Below, piece after piece: positions 6,713 to 14,085 of a stretch of DNA of 14,332 bases. Positions within the stretch are counted from its first letter, which is position 1. Every line of letters begins with the position of its first letter. The position numbers were made by a program, and so were the translations under genes. The notes below the pieces were generated by a model that had not been told where the DNA came from, made no database searches, and saw nothing but the letters and a program-made list of their open reading frames with translations. The stretch comes from Thermoplasmatales archaeon (GTDB lineage: Archaea; Thermoplasmatota; Thermoplasmata; Thermoplasmatales; GCA-001856825), in NCBI GenBank assembly GCA_014874235.1, contig JACWAC010000013.1:1-14332 (forward strand), in the 5' to 3' direction.

Positions 6713-9700
6713 CTAAGATTGAGCCTTTTCAATGCTTACCTTGAGTTCGAGGCCCGATATATACCAATTCTTGTCGGATCCTCGAACGGATTCCTTCTCC
6801 TCTGCTTGCGTGCTAGACAGGATGTATTCTCTGAAGGAGGTGAATGCTTCCATCAGAGACTCGTCTCCTTCGAGGTGCAGATAGATTCTGTCGGTATAGT
6901 CAAGGTTTGCATCCTTTCTCATGCTCTGTATTCTTCTGACCATTTCTCTTGCCAGTCCTTCGAGATAGAGGTTCTTGTCGAACACCTTGTTTATGAGAAT
7001 CCTGTAGTCAGAGATGTCATCAGAAACGTACCCTTCGTCCAGGTTTTCCCTGATTTCCACAGAGTCTTCCGAGATTATCTTACCCAGTATCGTGACGTTG
7101 CCAGATTTCCTAAATTCGTTCTGACTTTCTTTCTTTTCAAACTCCGTCTCCGCCTTTTCTAGATCCCTCCCGAAAATTCTCCCGGTGGCTTTCTTGTTGA
7201 GGACGAAACTCTGTCTCATATATGGTTTCAGATCAGTGATCGTTACTTCTTTTGAGTTCAGTTCCTTTTGAATGAGTTCCTTGTACTTGGCTACAACGAC
7301 CCTGTATTTGCCGTCGGTCACCACTATCTGGCTCACTGGTCTTCTCAAGATCAAGCCGTTCTTCTGTCTTATTCTTCTTCCTGATTCCACAATCTCCTTC
7401 ACTTGATCCATTTCTTCCATGAGCGAGACGTCAAATTCTTCTGGTTTTGGAAACTCGGACAGGTGGACAGACTTTTCACCTGTCAGTTTCCTGTACAAGT
7501 ATTCTGAGAAATAAGGAGCAAATGGACCGAGCATTTTGACTATGCTCGTCATGGCGAAGTGGGTTACGTAATATGACGACCTCTTCTCCTCAGTCACTTC
7601 TCCGTTCCAGAATGTGTCTCTTGAAAGTCTAAGATACCACTGGCTGAGATCTAGTATCAGATCCTTTAAGTCGTCCAGTGCGAGATGTGGATCGTATTCG
7701 TCCATGTGGTTCGTGACCGAAGCGATGCACTCATTGGTCCTGTGTAACAACCATTTGTCTAGATCAGAAATCACCCTCTCCTTCTTCGGTCCCCAGTTAT
7801 CCAGTCTTGCGTTCGTGGCGAATAAGAGATAAGAGTTGTAAAGCATGCCCAGAAGCTTCCTGGAAAATTCCAGTGCGACCTCTTCGGAGAATCTCTTCGG
7901 TTTCCACGGCGGACCCTGAAAGAAGAACAGCCTCAGGGAATCGGTGCCTATCCTGTCCATTATATCAATGGGATCCGTTTTATCTCCCCTCGATTTGCTC
8001 ATTTTCTCTCCCTCGGAGTTTAGCACGAATTCCATCACAACAACGTTTTTGTATGCGTTCCTGTCGAAGAGGAGTGATGATATTATGTGTAGCGAGTAGA
8101 ACCACCCCCTGGTCTGATCTATTGCTTCACTTATGAAGTCAACTGGGTTGTTTTCCTTGAATAGATCTTCATTCTCAAACGGATAATGGAACTGAGCAAA
8201 GAAGGCAGAACCGGAGTCAAACCAGGTATCTATGGGATATGGTTCCCTGAACATTTCCTGTCCGCATTCCGTGCACTTCACCTTTATTTCGTCGACCTTC
8301 GGCCTGTGGAGCTCAAAATTCTCTGGGATTTCGGTCGAATTATCCAGCAGTTCTTTCTTGCTTCCGGCTACGAAGACGTGACCATTCTTGCAAATCCACA
8401 CAGGAAGCGGAGTTCCCCAGAATCTATTCCTGGAGAGTGCCCAGTCCTTCCCTTCTTCCAGAAAATTTCCGAACCTACCATCCCGTATGTATTCTGGTTT
8501 CCAGTTGACCATCTGGTTGTATTTGACAACCTTTTCCTTCTCTTTAGAAACTCCTATGTACCAGGATTCCACGGGATAGAATATCAGTCTGGTATCGCAC
8601 CTCCAGCAGAATGGATATGTGTGCGCGGCCTTATCAGTCTTCAGGAGCTGCCCTGTGCCCTTGAGATATTCTACTATCTTGTCGCTGGCAGTCTGGACGT
8701 CCAACCCTTTCCACGGAGATTCAAGGGAGATCTTTCCCCCTTCATCGACCGTGACGTAGAGCTCGCCCTTCTCTTTCTTCAGGACTACGTAATCGTCTGC
8801 CCCAAACGCAGGAGCCGCGTGAACTATGCCGGAGCCGTCGTCCTTGGTAACGAAATCTCCAGCCACAACGTACAGCCCCGTCTTTAGCTTTAGGTAGGGT
8901 ATGAGCTGCTCGTATCTCACACCTACAAACGAGGAGCCCTGTCTGGTTTCAAGCACCTCAAACTTCTTCAGGACAGTCTTAGCTCTTTCCTCAACTATCC
9001 AGATTTTTTCTCCTCTGTAACTGACGAGAAGATAGTTAAAATTCGGGTTGACTGCAAGGTATTCGTTGGCTGGTAACGTCCAGGGAGTAGTCGTCCAGAC
9101 CAGGAAATACTCATCTTTATCCTCTATCTTGAATTTCACGTAAATCGAAAAATCTTCTACCTCTCTGTAACCCTGTGAGACCTCGTGGGCGCTGAGGGTG
9201 GTGCCACACCTCGGACAGTACGGCGATATCCTGAAGTCCTTGAAAAGTAGCCCCTTCTTGTAGAGTTCTTTCAGAGCCCACCATTCGCTCTCGATGTACT
9301 CGTCCTTCATCGTGATGTATGCCTTGTTGTAATCTACCCAGAACCCGAGTCTTTTCGATACCTCCTCCCATATCTTGACATATTCAAACACACTGGCCTT
9401 GCACAGGTTGTTGAATTTGGATATCCCCATCTTTTCTATTTCTGCCTTGTTCTTTATGCCAAGTTTTTTCTCTACCTCGATCTCTACCGGAAGTCCGTGA
9501 CAGTCCCAACCCGCAATTCTGGGGTAGATGTCAAATCCCTTCATAGTCTTGTACCTGAGAAACAGATCTTTCATAGCCCTGGTCTCTGCATGTCCTATGT
9601 GGGGTGGACCATTAGCGGTTGGAGGGCCTTCGACGAACGAGTATTTTCTTTTCCCTCTGTTCACTACGAAGGATTGCTGCATTATCTTCTCCCTTTCCCA

Positions 9701-9811
9701 GTATTCAGAGACTTCCTTTTCGATTTGCAGCGAGTCGAAGGATTGAGGAACTTCATCCAGCATGAACAACTTTATGTACATCAGATTGATAATTTTTGTC
9801 CAATTTAACAT
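6713..9811 (-). CDS. ileS: Isoleucyl-tRNA synthetase
   Basis: This large class I enzyme charges tRNA-Ile and edits mischarged valine. The 1032 residues are of normal size. The HIGH signature is PHIGH at 70-74, and KMSKS is at 603-607. The editing (CP1) domain is marked by TTTPWTLPANEYLAVNP at about 240-256 and GSGIVHAAPAFGADD at 326-340. Cysteine pairs that may bind zinc occur at 199/202 (CPRC), 402/405 and 513/516. The DxxxDQTRGWFYSL segment precedes KMSKS, and the anticodon-binding and C-terminal domains complete the enzyme. ATG 9811 lies 24 bases downstream of a TTTAAAAA TATA box on this strand and is taken as a leaderless start. ATG 9763 (MLDEVPQSF) is an alternative closer to family N-termini. 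The gene stands alone and diverges from the 72-residue gene. Confidence 0.95.
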   Translation of the reverse strand: MLNWTKIINLMYIKLFMLDEVPQSFDSLQIEKEVSEYWEREKIMQQSFVVNRGKRKYSFVEGPPTANGPPHIGHAETRAMKDLFLRYKTMKGFDIYPRIAGWDCHGLPVEIEVEKKLGIKNKAEIEKMGISKFNNLCKASVFEYVKIWEEVSKRLGFWVDYNKAYITMKDEYIESEWWALKELYKKGLLFKDFRISPYCPRCGTTLSAHEVSQGYREVEDFSIYVKFKIEDKDEYFLVWTTTPWTLPANEYLAVNPNFNYLLVSYRGEKIWIVEERAKTVLKKFEVLETRQGSSFVGVRYEQLIPYLKLKTGLYVVAGDFVTKDDGSGIVHAAPAFGADDYVVLKKEKGELYVTVDEGGKISLESPWKGLDVQTASDKIVEYLKGTGQLLKTDKAAHTYPFCWRCDTRLIFYPVESWYIGVSKEKEKVVKYNQMVNWKPEYIRDGRFGNFLEEGKDWALSRNRFWGTPLPVWICKNGHVFVAGSKKELLDNSTEIPENFELHRPKVDEIKVKCTECGQEMFREPYPIDTWFDSGSAFFAQFHYPFENEDLFKENNPVDFISEAIDQTRGWFYSLHIISSLLFDRNAYKNVVVMEFVLNSEGEKMSKSRGDKTDPIDIMDRIGTDSLRLFFFQGPPWKPKRFSEEVALEFSRKLLGMLYNSYLLFATNARLDNWGPKKERVISDLDKWLLHRTNECIASVTNHMDEYDPHLALDDLKDLILDLSQWYLRLSRDTFWNGEVTEEKRSSYYVTHFAMTSIVKMLGPFAPYFSEYLYRKLTGEKSVHLSEFPKPEEFDVSLMEEMDQVKEIVESGRRIRQKNGLILRRPVSQIVVTDGKYRVVVAKYKELIQKELNSKEVTITDLKPYMRQSFVLNKKATGRIFGRDLEKAETEFEKKESQNEFRKSGNVTILGKIISEDSVEIRENLDEGYVSDDISDYRILINKVFDKNLYLEGLAREMVRRIQSMRKDANLDYTDRIYLHLEGDESLMEAFTSFREYILSSTQAEEKESVRGSDKNWYISGLELKVSIEKAQS

Positions 9812-9830
9812 TCTCCGAAATGGGAAAACA

Positions 9831-9840
9831 TTTTTAAATT
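9831..9840. promoter_or_regulatory. TATA element that may serve both ileS and the 9906 gene
   Basis: TTTTTAAATT reads as AATTTAAAAA on the other strand. Leftwards it sits about 24 bases from the ileS ATG at 9811. Rightwards it predicts a transcript start near 9860. No other TATA-like sequence is placed for the 9906 gene. Confidence 0.45.
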
Positions 9841-9860
9841 CACAAAACTATTGTGCTTGA

Positions 9861-9889
9861 ATCCATTGCCGCAAGTAGTGACAATGGAT
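9861..9889 (+). other. Hairpin in the predicted 5' leader of the 72-residue gene
   Basis: ATCCATTG (9861-9868) and CAATGGAT (9882-9889) are perfect inverted repeats around a 13-base loop. The stem begins near the predicted transcript start and ends 16 bases before ATG 9906. It could be an RNA leader structure or a DNA operator. Confidence 0.35.
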
Positions 9890-9905
9890 AGTGTGAGATG
9901 CATTT

Positions 9906-10124
9906 ATGGGAAAAATTGAACTTCAAATGGATAAGACATTCAGTCCAAACGTAAAATGGGTTTGGTTTCAAGGCCAAGGCAATGCAGATACCTTGAAGGG
10001 ACAGATTGCAGTACCAAGAAAAAGAGTGGTTATTTTGGTGGACAGAGCGACCCAGGCAGAAATCGGTGACCCGAAGTTACTAAAGGTAACGAAAGAATGG
10101 AATGATGATTTAAATACAGTATAG
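9906..10124 (+). CDS. Unknown 72-residue protein
   Basis: I do not recognise this protein. It is short, has no cysteine and no membrane segment, and alternates hydrophobic and charged residues in a way that suggests a small beta-rich fold, especially RVVILVDRAT in the middle. The first half is aromatic (VKWVWFQGQG). ATG 9906 is the first start in frame that gives a compact protein. Another ATG at 9884 in a different frame ends after 11 codons. Unlike many neighbours it appears to have a leader of about 45 bases, carrying an 8-base-pair hairpin, if transcription begins from the TATA element at 9831-9840. It is divergent from ileS and upstream of the eL42 operon by about 136 bases, which has its own promoter. 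Confidence 0.65.
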   Translation: MGKIELQMDKTFSPNVKWVWFQGQGNADTLKGQIAVPRKRVVILVDRATQAEIGDPKLLKVTKEWNDDLNTV

Positions 10125-10176
10125 GAAATGGCATTTTTCATTTGAGGGGCTTTACTGTTTAATACTCTATTTTTAT

Positions 10177-10186
10177 CTGCATGCAG
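10177..10186. repeat. Ten-base perfect palindrome
   Basis: CTGCATGCAG lies between the 72-residue gene and the eL42 promoter, directly after a T-rich run (TATTTTTAT) that could end the upstream transcript. It is too short to assign a role. Confidence 0.2.
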
Positions 10187-10216
10187 CACTGCACTTGTCT
10201 GGTATCGAATAAACGC

Positions 10217-10225
10217 TTAAATATG
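10217..10225 (+). promoter_or_regulatory. TATA-like box of the eL42 operon
   Basis: TTAAATATG is centred about 40 bases before the TTG start at 10261, predicting a transcript start near 10247 and a short leader. The leader contains GGTGGT at 10251-10256, a plausible Shine-Dalgarno four bases before the TTG. Confidence 0.5.
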
Positions 10226-10260
10226 CAGTTCAAATTCAGCTTGCAACACCGGTGGTATGA

Positions 10261-10548
10261 TTGAAGTTACCTAGAAAGATTATGAGATATTGTCCTCACT
10301 GTAAGAAGCACACCCTTCAAGAAGTAGAGAGAGTTAAGAAGAAAAAGGCGAGCGAACTCAGGAAGGGACAGAGGCGTTTCAGGAGGGTTACTTCGGGTTA
10401 TGGGGGTTTCCCCAGACCTGTTTACGAAGGCAGGGAGAAGCCCACCAAGAGAATTAACATAAGATATAGATGTTTAGACTGCAAGAAAGCCTACCACACT
10501 CCAACATGGAGAGCGAAGAAATTCGAGCTAGCGGAGGTTGAAGCATAG
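10261..10548 (+). CDS. rpl44e: Large ribosomal subunit protein eL42 (L44e)
   Basis: This small basic protein of the large ribosomal subunit, near the E site in known structures, has 95 residues. A four-cysteine zinc site is formed by Cys11/Cys14 (YCPHCKKHT) and Cys71/Cys74 (YRCLDCKK). The family signature GGFPRPVYEGREKPTKRI lies between, at 48-65. The TTG start at 10261 is supported by MKLPRKIMRYCPHC, which matches the usual N-terminus closely, and by an upstream GGTGGT. The gene heads the operon with eS27, aIF2alpha, Nop10 and a PAC2 protein, an order common in archaea. The stop TAG directly touches the ATG of eS27, so translation is probably coupled. Confidence 0.96.
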   Translation: MKLPRKIMRYCPHCKKHTLQEVERVKKKKASELRKGQRRFRRVTSGYGGFPRPVYEGREKPTKRINIRYRCLDCKKAYHTPTWRAKKFELAEVEA

Positions 10549-10737
10549 ATGACAACCAAGATCAAGGGGATGGATAAGTCATTCATAAAGATTAAGTGCC
10601 CAGACTGTGGGACCGAAACACTCACTTATGCTAGAGGATCCACAGAAGTGAAGTGTCCTGTTTGCAATACGGTTCTTGCGAAGCCGACAGGCGGCAAGTT
10701 CGAGATCAATGGACAGATCAGTGGAGAATTCAAATGA
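10549..10737 (+). CDS. rps27e: Small ribosomal subunit protein eS27
   Basis: This is the zinc-ribbon protein of the small ribosomal subunit, 62 residues. Two CPxC knuckles, Cys17/Cys20 (KCPDCG) and Cys36/Cys39 (KCPVCN), form the zinc site. The family element LAKPTGGKFEI follows at 43-53. ATG 10549 follows the eL42 stop with no spacer, and the stop TGA overlaps the aIF2alpha ATG (ATGA). Both points indicate coupled translation within one transcript. The length is normal for archaea and nothing is unusual. Confidence 0.95.
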   Translation: MTTKIKGMDKSFIKIKCPDCGTETLTYARGSTEVKCPVCNTVLAKPTGGKFEINGQISGEFK

Positions 10738-11492
10738 AGAAGAGGGACCCTGAGATTGGAGATCTCGTTGTCTGCACGGTCAAGGACGTCCGTGACTTTG
10801 GTGTAGTATGCACCCTAGATGAATTCCCCGGCAAGGAGGGATTCATTCACATTACGGAAGTATCATCTGGTTGGATCAAGTACATCAGGGACTACGTAAG
10901 GGAGGGAAAGCGAATAGTTTGCAAGCTTTTGGATGCGAACCCCTCCAGAGGAAGATTTGATCTCTCTCTTAGGAGGGTGAACGACCACCAGAAGAGAGAG
11001 AAGCTCAAGGAATGGAAAAATGAACAGAGAGCTGAGAAGATACTTGCTAACCTGTCGGTTCAATTTCCGGGCAAATTGGACAAAGTTGCAGCTGCGGAAG
11101 AGATGGAGGAGAAGTTCGGTTCACTTGCTTACGCGCTTGATGTCGCTGCCGTTGAACCTGAGCAATTTTCCGCAGATCTCGAGAACAAGGAATGGGCGAG
11201 TATCGTTATAGACTACGCAAAGGAAAACCTGAAACCCCCAATCGCTGAAGTCAGAGGAACGATTAGACTGAAGGACAATTCCGGAGATGGGATAGAGATC
11301 ATCAAGAAGGCTCTTCGTGCCGGAGAGAGGGAAGGCATAGAGATAACATATCTCGGTGCACCTCAGTACAGGATCGTTTCACAGGCAGAGGATATGAAGA
11401 TTGCAGAAGAAAACATGAAAAAGAGTGGCGAAGAAATGATATCCTATCTCAAGAAACACGGCGGGATAGGCGAGGGACCAGTGAAAGAGTGA
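10734..11492 (+). CDS. eif2a: Translation initiation factor aIF2 subunit alpha
   Basis: This is the alpha subunit of the heterotrimeric factor that carries initiator tRNA to the ribosome. The 252 residues show an N-terminal S1/OB domain (about 10-85, VCTVKDVRDFGVVCTLDEF, EGFIHITEVSSGWIKYIRDYV, GRFDLSLRRV), a helical middle domain (about 90-165), and the C-terminal alpha-beta domain that binds aIF2gamma (from about 175, ending ITYLGAPQYRI and a basic helix). The frame extends 27 codons further upstream, but that part overlaps eS27 in another frame and is not coding. ATG 10734, in an ATGA overlap with the eS27 stop, gives the family's N-terminus. The stop overlaps the Nop10 GTG. Confidence 0.96.
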   Translation: MKKRDPEIGDLVVCTVKDVRDFGVVCTLDEFPGKEGFIHITEVSSGWIKYIRDYVREGKRIVCKLLDANPSRGRFDLSLRRVNDHQKREKLKEWKNEQRAEKILANLSVQFPGKLDKVAAAEEMEEKFGSLAYALDVAAVEPEQFSADLENKEWASIVIDYAKENLKPPIAEVRGTIRLKDNSGDGIEIIKKALRAGEREGIEITYLGAPQYRIVSQAEDMKIAEENMKKSGEEMISYLKKHGGIGEGPVKE

Positions 11493-11650
11493 AAAGTCTC
11501 ATATTCAAGTGTACTGCTTGCGGCAATTACACCCTCGAAAACAAGTGCCCCAAGTGCGGGTCCACCGCGATTTCGACAATTCCTCCGCGTTTTTCGCCGC
11601 AAGATAAATATGGAAAATACAGGATGAAGATGCTGTATGGGAAGGAGTGA
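11489..11650 (+). CDS. nop10: H/ACA RNP protein Nop10
   Basis: This 53-residue protein is a core part of H/ACA ribonucleoprotein particles, which make pseudouridine in rRNA with Cbf5, Gar1 and L7Ae. An N-terminal zinc ribbon uses Cys8/Cys11 (KCTACGNYTL) and Cys20/Cys23 (KCPKCG). The linear C-terminal part PPRFSPQDKYGKYR at 32-45 is the family's Cbf5-binding signature. GTG 11489 overlaps the aIF2alpha stop (GTGA). The stop at 11648-11650 lies four bases before the PAC2 ATG and forms part of its Shine-Dalgarno. It sits in the usual archaeal place behind aIF2alpha. Confidence 0.95.
   Translation: MKSLIFKCTACGNYTLENKCPKCGSTAISTIPPRFSPQDKYGKYRMKMLYGKE
11644..11650 (+). promoter_or_regulatory. Shine-Dalgarno of the PAC2 gene, inside the end of nop10
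   Basis: GGAGTGA spans the last codon and stop of nop10 and ends four bases before ATG 11655. It decides the PAC2 start against the in-frame ATG at 11637, which overlaps nop10. Confidence 0.6.
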
Positions 11651-11654
11651 AAAA

Positions 11655-12407
11655 ATGGATAGCGTAATAATAAGAATGGTTGATAGTGTAAAGTTGAAGA
11701 ATTCGGTACTGATAGTGGGACTGCCGGGTATTGGCAACGTTGGAAAGATAACGGCTGATTTCCTTATAGAAAATTTAAAGGCGAAGAAACTCGCAGACGT
11801 TTTCTCTCATCATCTTCCGCCACAGGTCTTGATGAACGAGGAAGCTCTCGCGAGGTTGGTCAGAAACGAACTCTACTACAAGAGGAGGAAAGAAGGAGAT
11901 TTGGTATTCTTCACTGGGGACTTCCAGGGACTTACGTCCCAGGGGCAGTATGAAATCTGCTATAAGGTCCTCGAACTGGGAACGAAACTGGACGTCAGGA
12001 AGATCATCACACTTGGCGGATATCAGATAGGGAAACTCATGGAAATTCCAAGGGTATTAGGCGCTTACACTTCGAAAGAGGTCAGGGACGAGGTGGAAAA
12101 GTTGGGAGTGATATTTTCAAAGAATGAACCTGGAGGGGGAATTGTCGGAGGCGCAGGACTCTTCCTAGGAATGGGAGCGGAGCTGTTCGATCTGCCCGGT
12201 GTTTGCCTCATGGGAGAGACTTCTGGTTACTTTACGGACCCGAAATCTGCCAAGCAAGTGACCAAAATACTCGTCGATTACCTGAATCTAGGTACTGATA
12301 CTTCGAGCCTCGACGAGAGGATAAAGGAGATAGAGGACATAACGAGCAGAATGACTGAGAGTCTTCCCAACGAAGAAAGGAAGGAAGACCTGGGTTACTT
12401 CGGGTGA
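11655..12407 (+). CDS. PAC2-family protein, probable proteasome assembly chaperone
   Basis: PAC2-family proteins in archaea (PbaA/PbaB) act as chaperones or adaptors of the 20S proteasome. The family match is the glycine-rich start VLIVGLPGIGNVGKITADFL at about residues 18-37, followed by SHHLPPQVL, ITLGGYQIGK and NEPGGGIVGGAGLFLGMG. The C-terminus is a charged helix ending in EDLGYFG. The last residues Tyr-Phe-Gly resemble a degenerate form of the HbYX tail that docks on the proteasome alpha ring, which is inference only. The product has 250 residues. ATG 11655 is chosen for its Shine-Dalgarno. The gene is last in the eL42 operon, a conserved archaeal arrangement that joins translation with protein quality control, and it converges with arsR. 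Confidence 0.88.
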   Translation: MDSVIIRMVDSVKLKNSVLIVGLPGIGNVGKITADFLIENLKAKKLADVFSHHLPPQVLMNEEALARLVRNELYYKRRKEGDLVFFTGDFQGLTSQGQYEICYKVLELGTKLDVRKIITLGGYQIGKLMEIPRVLGAYTSKEVRDEVEKLGVIFSKNEPGGGIVGGAGLFLGMGAELFDLPGVCLMGETSGYFTDPKSAKQVTKILVDYLNLGTDTSSLDERIKEIEDITSRMTESLPNEERKEDLGYFG

Positions 12408-12450
12408 ATTTCTCCAGTCAACCTTTGAAGACACTTCACTAAATCCTATT

Positions 12451-12777
12451 TCATAATTTATTGTTCAGAATGGATTTGATCAGGTCGTTGTATCTGGGTG
12501 CAATTGAGTAGTAAGTGAATCTCCATTCTTCCCTCTTTTCCAGCAAACCCGCGTCGTACAGCTTGTGCAGATGCACGGTGATGCTTGGTTGAGGAATGCC
12601 AAGCGCCGATTCCAGCTCGCAGGTACACACTTCGTCGTTTTCTGTGATTATGTGGAGTATCGCAATCCTCGTTCCATTTGCGAGAGCGGACGTTATTTCC
12701 GCAATTCTCTGATATCTCTTTACGTCAACCTTCTTAACATTTCTCAACGTGCACGCCTTTATTTCATTACTCCTCAT
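12451..12777 (-). CDS. arsR: ArsR-family metalloid-sensing repressor
   Basis: This is a winged-helix repressor that leaves DNA when it binds arsenite, antimonite or a metal. The 108 residues carry the sensor motif VCTCELESAL with Cys51 and Cys53, matching the ELCVCDL motif of arsenic sensors. Cys9 is a possible third ligand. The recognition helix is SITVHLHKL at about 65-73, followed by the wing near LLEKREEWRFTYYSI. The start overlaps the last 11 bases of acr3 and has GGAGATGA six bases upstream, so acr3 and arsR form one transcript with arsR second. In many ars operons arsR comes first. It presumably represses the promoter upstream of acr3. An arsenate reductase gene is not present. Confidence 0.92.
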   Translation of the reverse strand: MRSNEIKACTLRNVKKVDVKRYQRIAEITSALANGTRIAILHIITENDEVCTCELESALGIPQPSITVHLHKLYDAGLLEKREEWRFTYYSIAPRYNDLIKSILNNKL

Positions 12778-13816
12778 TCTTATTCATCTCCATTCCGATT
12801 GTTGCTTTCAAAATACTACTCCTTCTAGAGAGCTGCAACCAGACCAGCAGCAGCATAAGTGGAATCTCGAGTAATGGACCAATTGCAGTCGTCAACACCA
12901 CATAGGGGTATGCAGCAAAAGCGACTATTGCAATAGCAATGCTGATCTCAAAGTCTCTCGCAGAAACGGTGAATCCTATAGCTGTAGAATCCGGATAGTC
13001 AAACCTTGCTCTCCTAGCAGCATAGTACCCCACATGAAACAGTACGAAATAGAAGGATAGCATCACGATCCCTACCATCCAAATGAGATATACGTTGTCC
13101 ACGATTCCGGCGCCCTCGCTCCAGAAGATGCTGACAATGGTGAACATAAGAGCAGAGATTTGAACGAACCCGAGCGTGTTCAATATTTTCGCGAAATATG
13201 GCCTCCTCACAAGGAAGTATCTGGTAAGTGAGCCTGCTATGAGAGGGCTAACCAGATAGAGCAGAACGCTCTTGAGTATCACAAGTGGATCGATTGTCAG
13301 AGTTGTTCTGGCTAGCAGGTAAACCAAGAAAGGAGTCGTAAGGACCTGAATTATGGAGTTCCAGGCGACGAAGGAAACTCCCGCGGCCAGATTTCCCTTT
13401 GCCAGATCCGTCCAGACCATCACCATTGCTATACAGGGAGCGACACCCAGCAGGATGATTCCTACAAGGACCTGGGAACCAATTTGTGACCCTATAAGAC
13501 CAAATTTTTCGAATATTCCGAAGAAGAAGACGTAGGCTAAGGCAGCAACCAGGAAGGGAGCGATTGCATAGTTCAAAAGGACCATCAGTCCAAGTTTTTT
13601 GACATCCTTCATTCCCTTCAGGATTTCGTTAAGACGGACTTTCGTCATCGCAGGATAAATCATGAAGAACAATCCAATCGAAATCCCGAATTCAGAAACT
13701 CCGGCAATGTATGTGCTCGCCTTGAAACTCAATTCAATGCCTACTATCATCGAAACTGCAACGAATAGGGGAAACAATATCGTTCTGAGAGGAAGCGCCT
13801 TGCCAAACTTTACCAT
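12767..13816 (-). CDS. acr3: Arsenite efflux permease, ACR3 family
   Basis: ACR3 proteins are membrane carriers that expel arsenite, and sometimes antimonite, with about ten helices. The 349-residue product is of usual size and hydrophobic throughout. Family marks are GVAPCIAMVMVW with Cys128, the conserved cysteine needed for transport in studied members, and TVSARDFEISIAIAIVAF with Glu290, the conserved glutamate. GPLLEIPLMLLLVWL at about 313-327 fits the last helix. The start at ATG 13816 has GGAGG 12 bases upstream, a rather long spacing, and no good TATA box at leaderless distance. The mRNA therefore probably starts further upstream and carries a leader of about 120 bases. The 3' end overlaps arsR. 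It is the first gene of a compact two-gene resistance operon. Confidence 0.93.
   Translation of the reverse strand: MVKFGKALPLRTILFPLFVAVSMIVGIELSFKASTYIAGVSEFGISIGLFFMIYPAMTKVRLNEILKGMKDVKKLGLMVLLNYAIAPFLVAALAYVFFFGIFEKFGLIGSQIGSQVLVGIILLGVAPCIAMVMVWTDLAKGNLAAGVSFVAWNSIIQVLTTPFLVYLLARTTLTIDPLVILKSVLLYLVSPLIAGSLTRYFLVRRPYFAKILNTLGFVQISALMFTIVSIFWSEGAGIVDNVYLIWMVGIVMLSFYFVLFHVGYYAARRARFDYPDSTAIGFTVSARDFEISIAIAIVAFAAYPYVVLTTAIGPLLEIPLMLLLVWLQLSRRSSILKATIGMEMNKNEE
12784..12791 (-). promoter_or_regulatory. Shine-Dalgarno of arsR within the end of acr3
   Basis: GGAGATGA on the minus strand lies six bases before the arsR ATG at 12777 and inside the acr3 reading frame. It supports this start and internal initiation in a shared mRNA. 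Confidence 0.55.
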
Positions 13817-13843
13817 ATATTATTCCAGCCTCCAGAAGCACTT

Positions 13844-13939
13844 TCAATTCCTGCATCTACAATGCCATCTCTTCTGCCTAATGTCATGTGATCGAGATTT
13901 TTCTGATTCCGATTTCTCTTGTTCACTTTGTGCAATCAT
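13844..13939 (-). CDS. Possible 31-residue leader peptide upstream of acr3
   Basis: An ATG-led frame of 31 residues ends 27 bases before acr3. The peptide is very polar, rich in Glu, Lys, Arg and Ser, and ends with WHCRCRN, so its only cysteines form a Cys-x-Cys pair, the sort of pair that binds arsenite. It lies in the predicted acr3 leader. It could be a regulatory leader peptide or a chance frame. No Shine-Dalgarno was noticed and there is no homology evidence. Confidence 0.2.
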   Translation of the reverse strand: MIAQSEQEKSESEKSRSHDIRQKRWHCRCRN

Positions 13940-13943
13940 ATTA

Positions 13944-13967
13944 TCATATTAATGTTTAATGATATGA
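13944..13967. promoter_or_regulatory. Candidate ArsR operator, imperfect palindrome
   Basis: TCATAT (13944-13949) and ATATGA (13962-13967) are perfect 6-base arms of a 24-base AT-rich imperfect palindrome. The size and base content resemble ArsR/SmtB operators. It lies about 130-150 bases before acr3, near a TTAAAC that could be part of its promoter. Confidence 0.3.
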
Positions 13968-14056
13968 CCAGTATCACCGAAAGGAACTAATTGATTTCTG
14001 TAGAGAGTCACCTTGCCGTCAACTGGCTCTTCTCTTGTATTGATCGAGTAGGAATG

Positions 14057-14065
14057 TTTATTATT
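14057..14065 (+). promoter_or_regulatory. TATA-like box of the DUF2080-type gene
   Basis: TTTATTATT is centred about 25 bases before ATG 14086, consistent with a leaderless transcript. Confidence 0.45.
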
Positions 14066-14085
14066 GGATATGTGTTGTATATCCC

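Noticed and set aside
6677..7162. Open frame of 161 codons right after the membrane protein
   Set aside because: Nearly all of it is antisense to the C-terminal part of ileS, and no independent support was seen.
8186..8887. Open frame of 233 codons on the plus strand
   Set aside because: It lies wholly inside ileS on the other strand, has no promoter or recognisable motif, and mirrors the codon structure of a certain gene.
10653..10733. N-terminal extension of aIF2alpha
   Set aside because: It overlaps the eS27 gene in another frame and does not resemble the family. The ATGA overlap at 10734 gives the expected start.
13662..13952. Open frame of 96 codons on the plus strand
   Set aside because: Half of it is antisense to acr3 and the rest is cysteine- and serine-rich noise in the acr3 leader.
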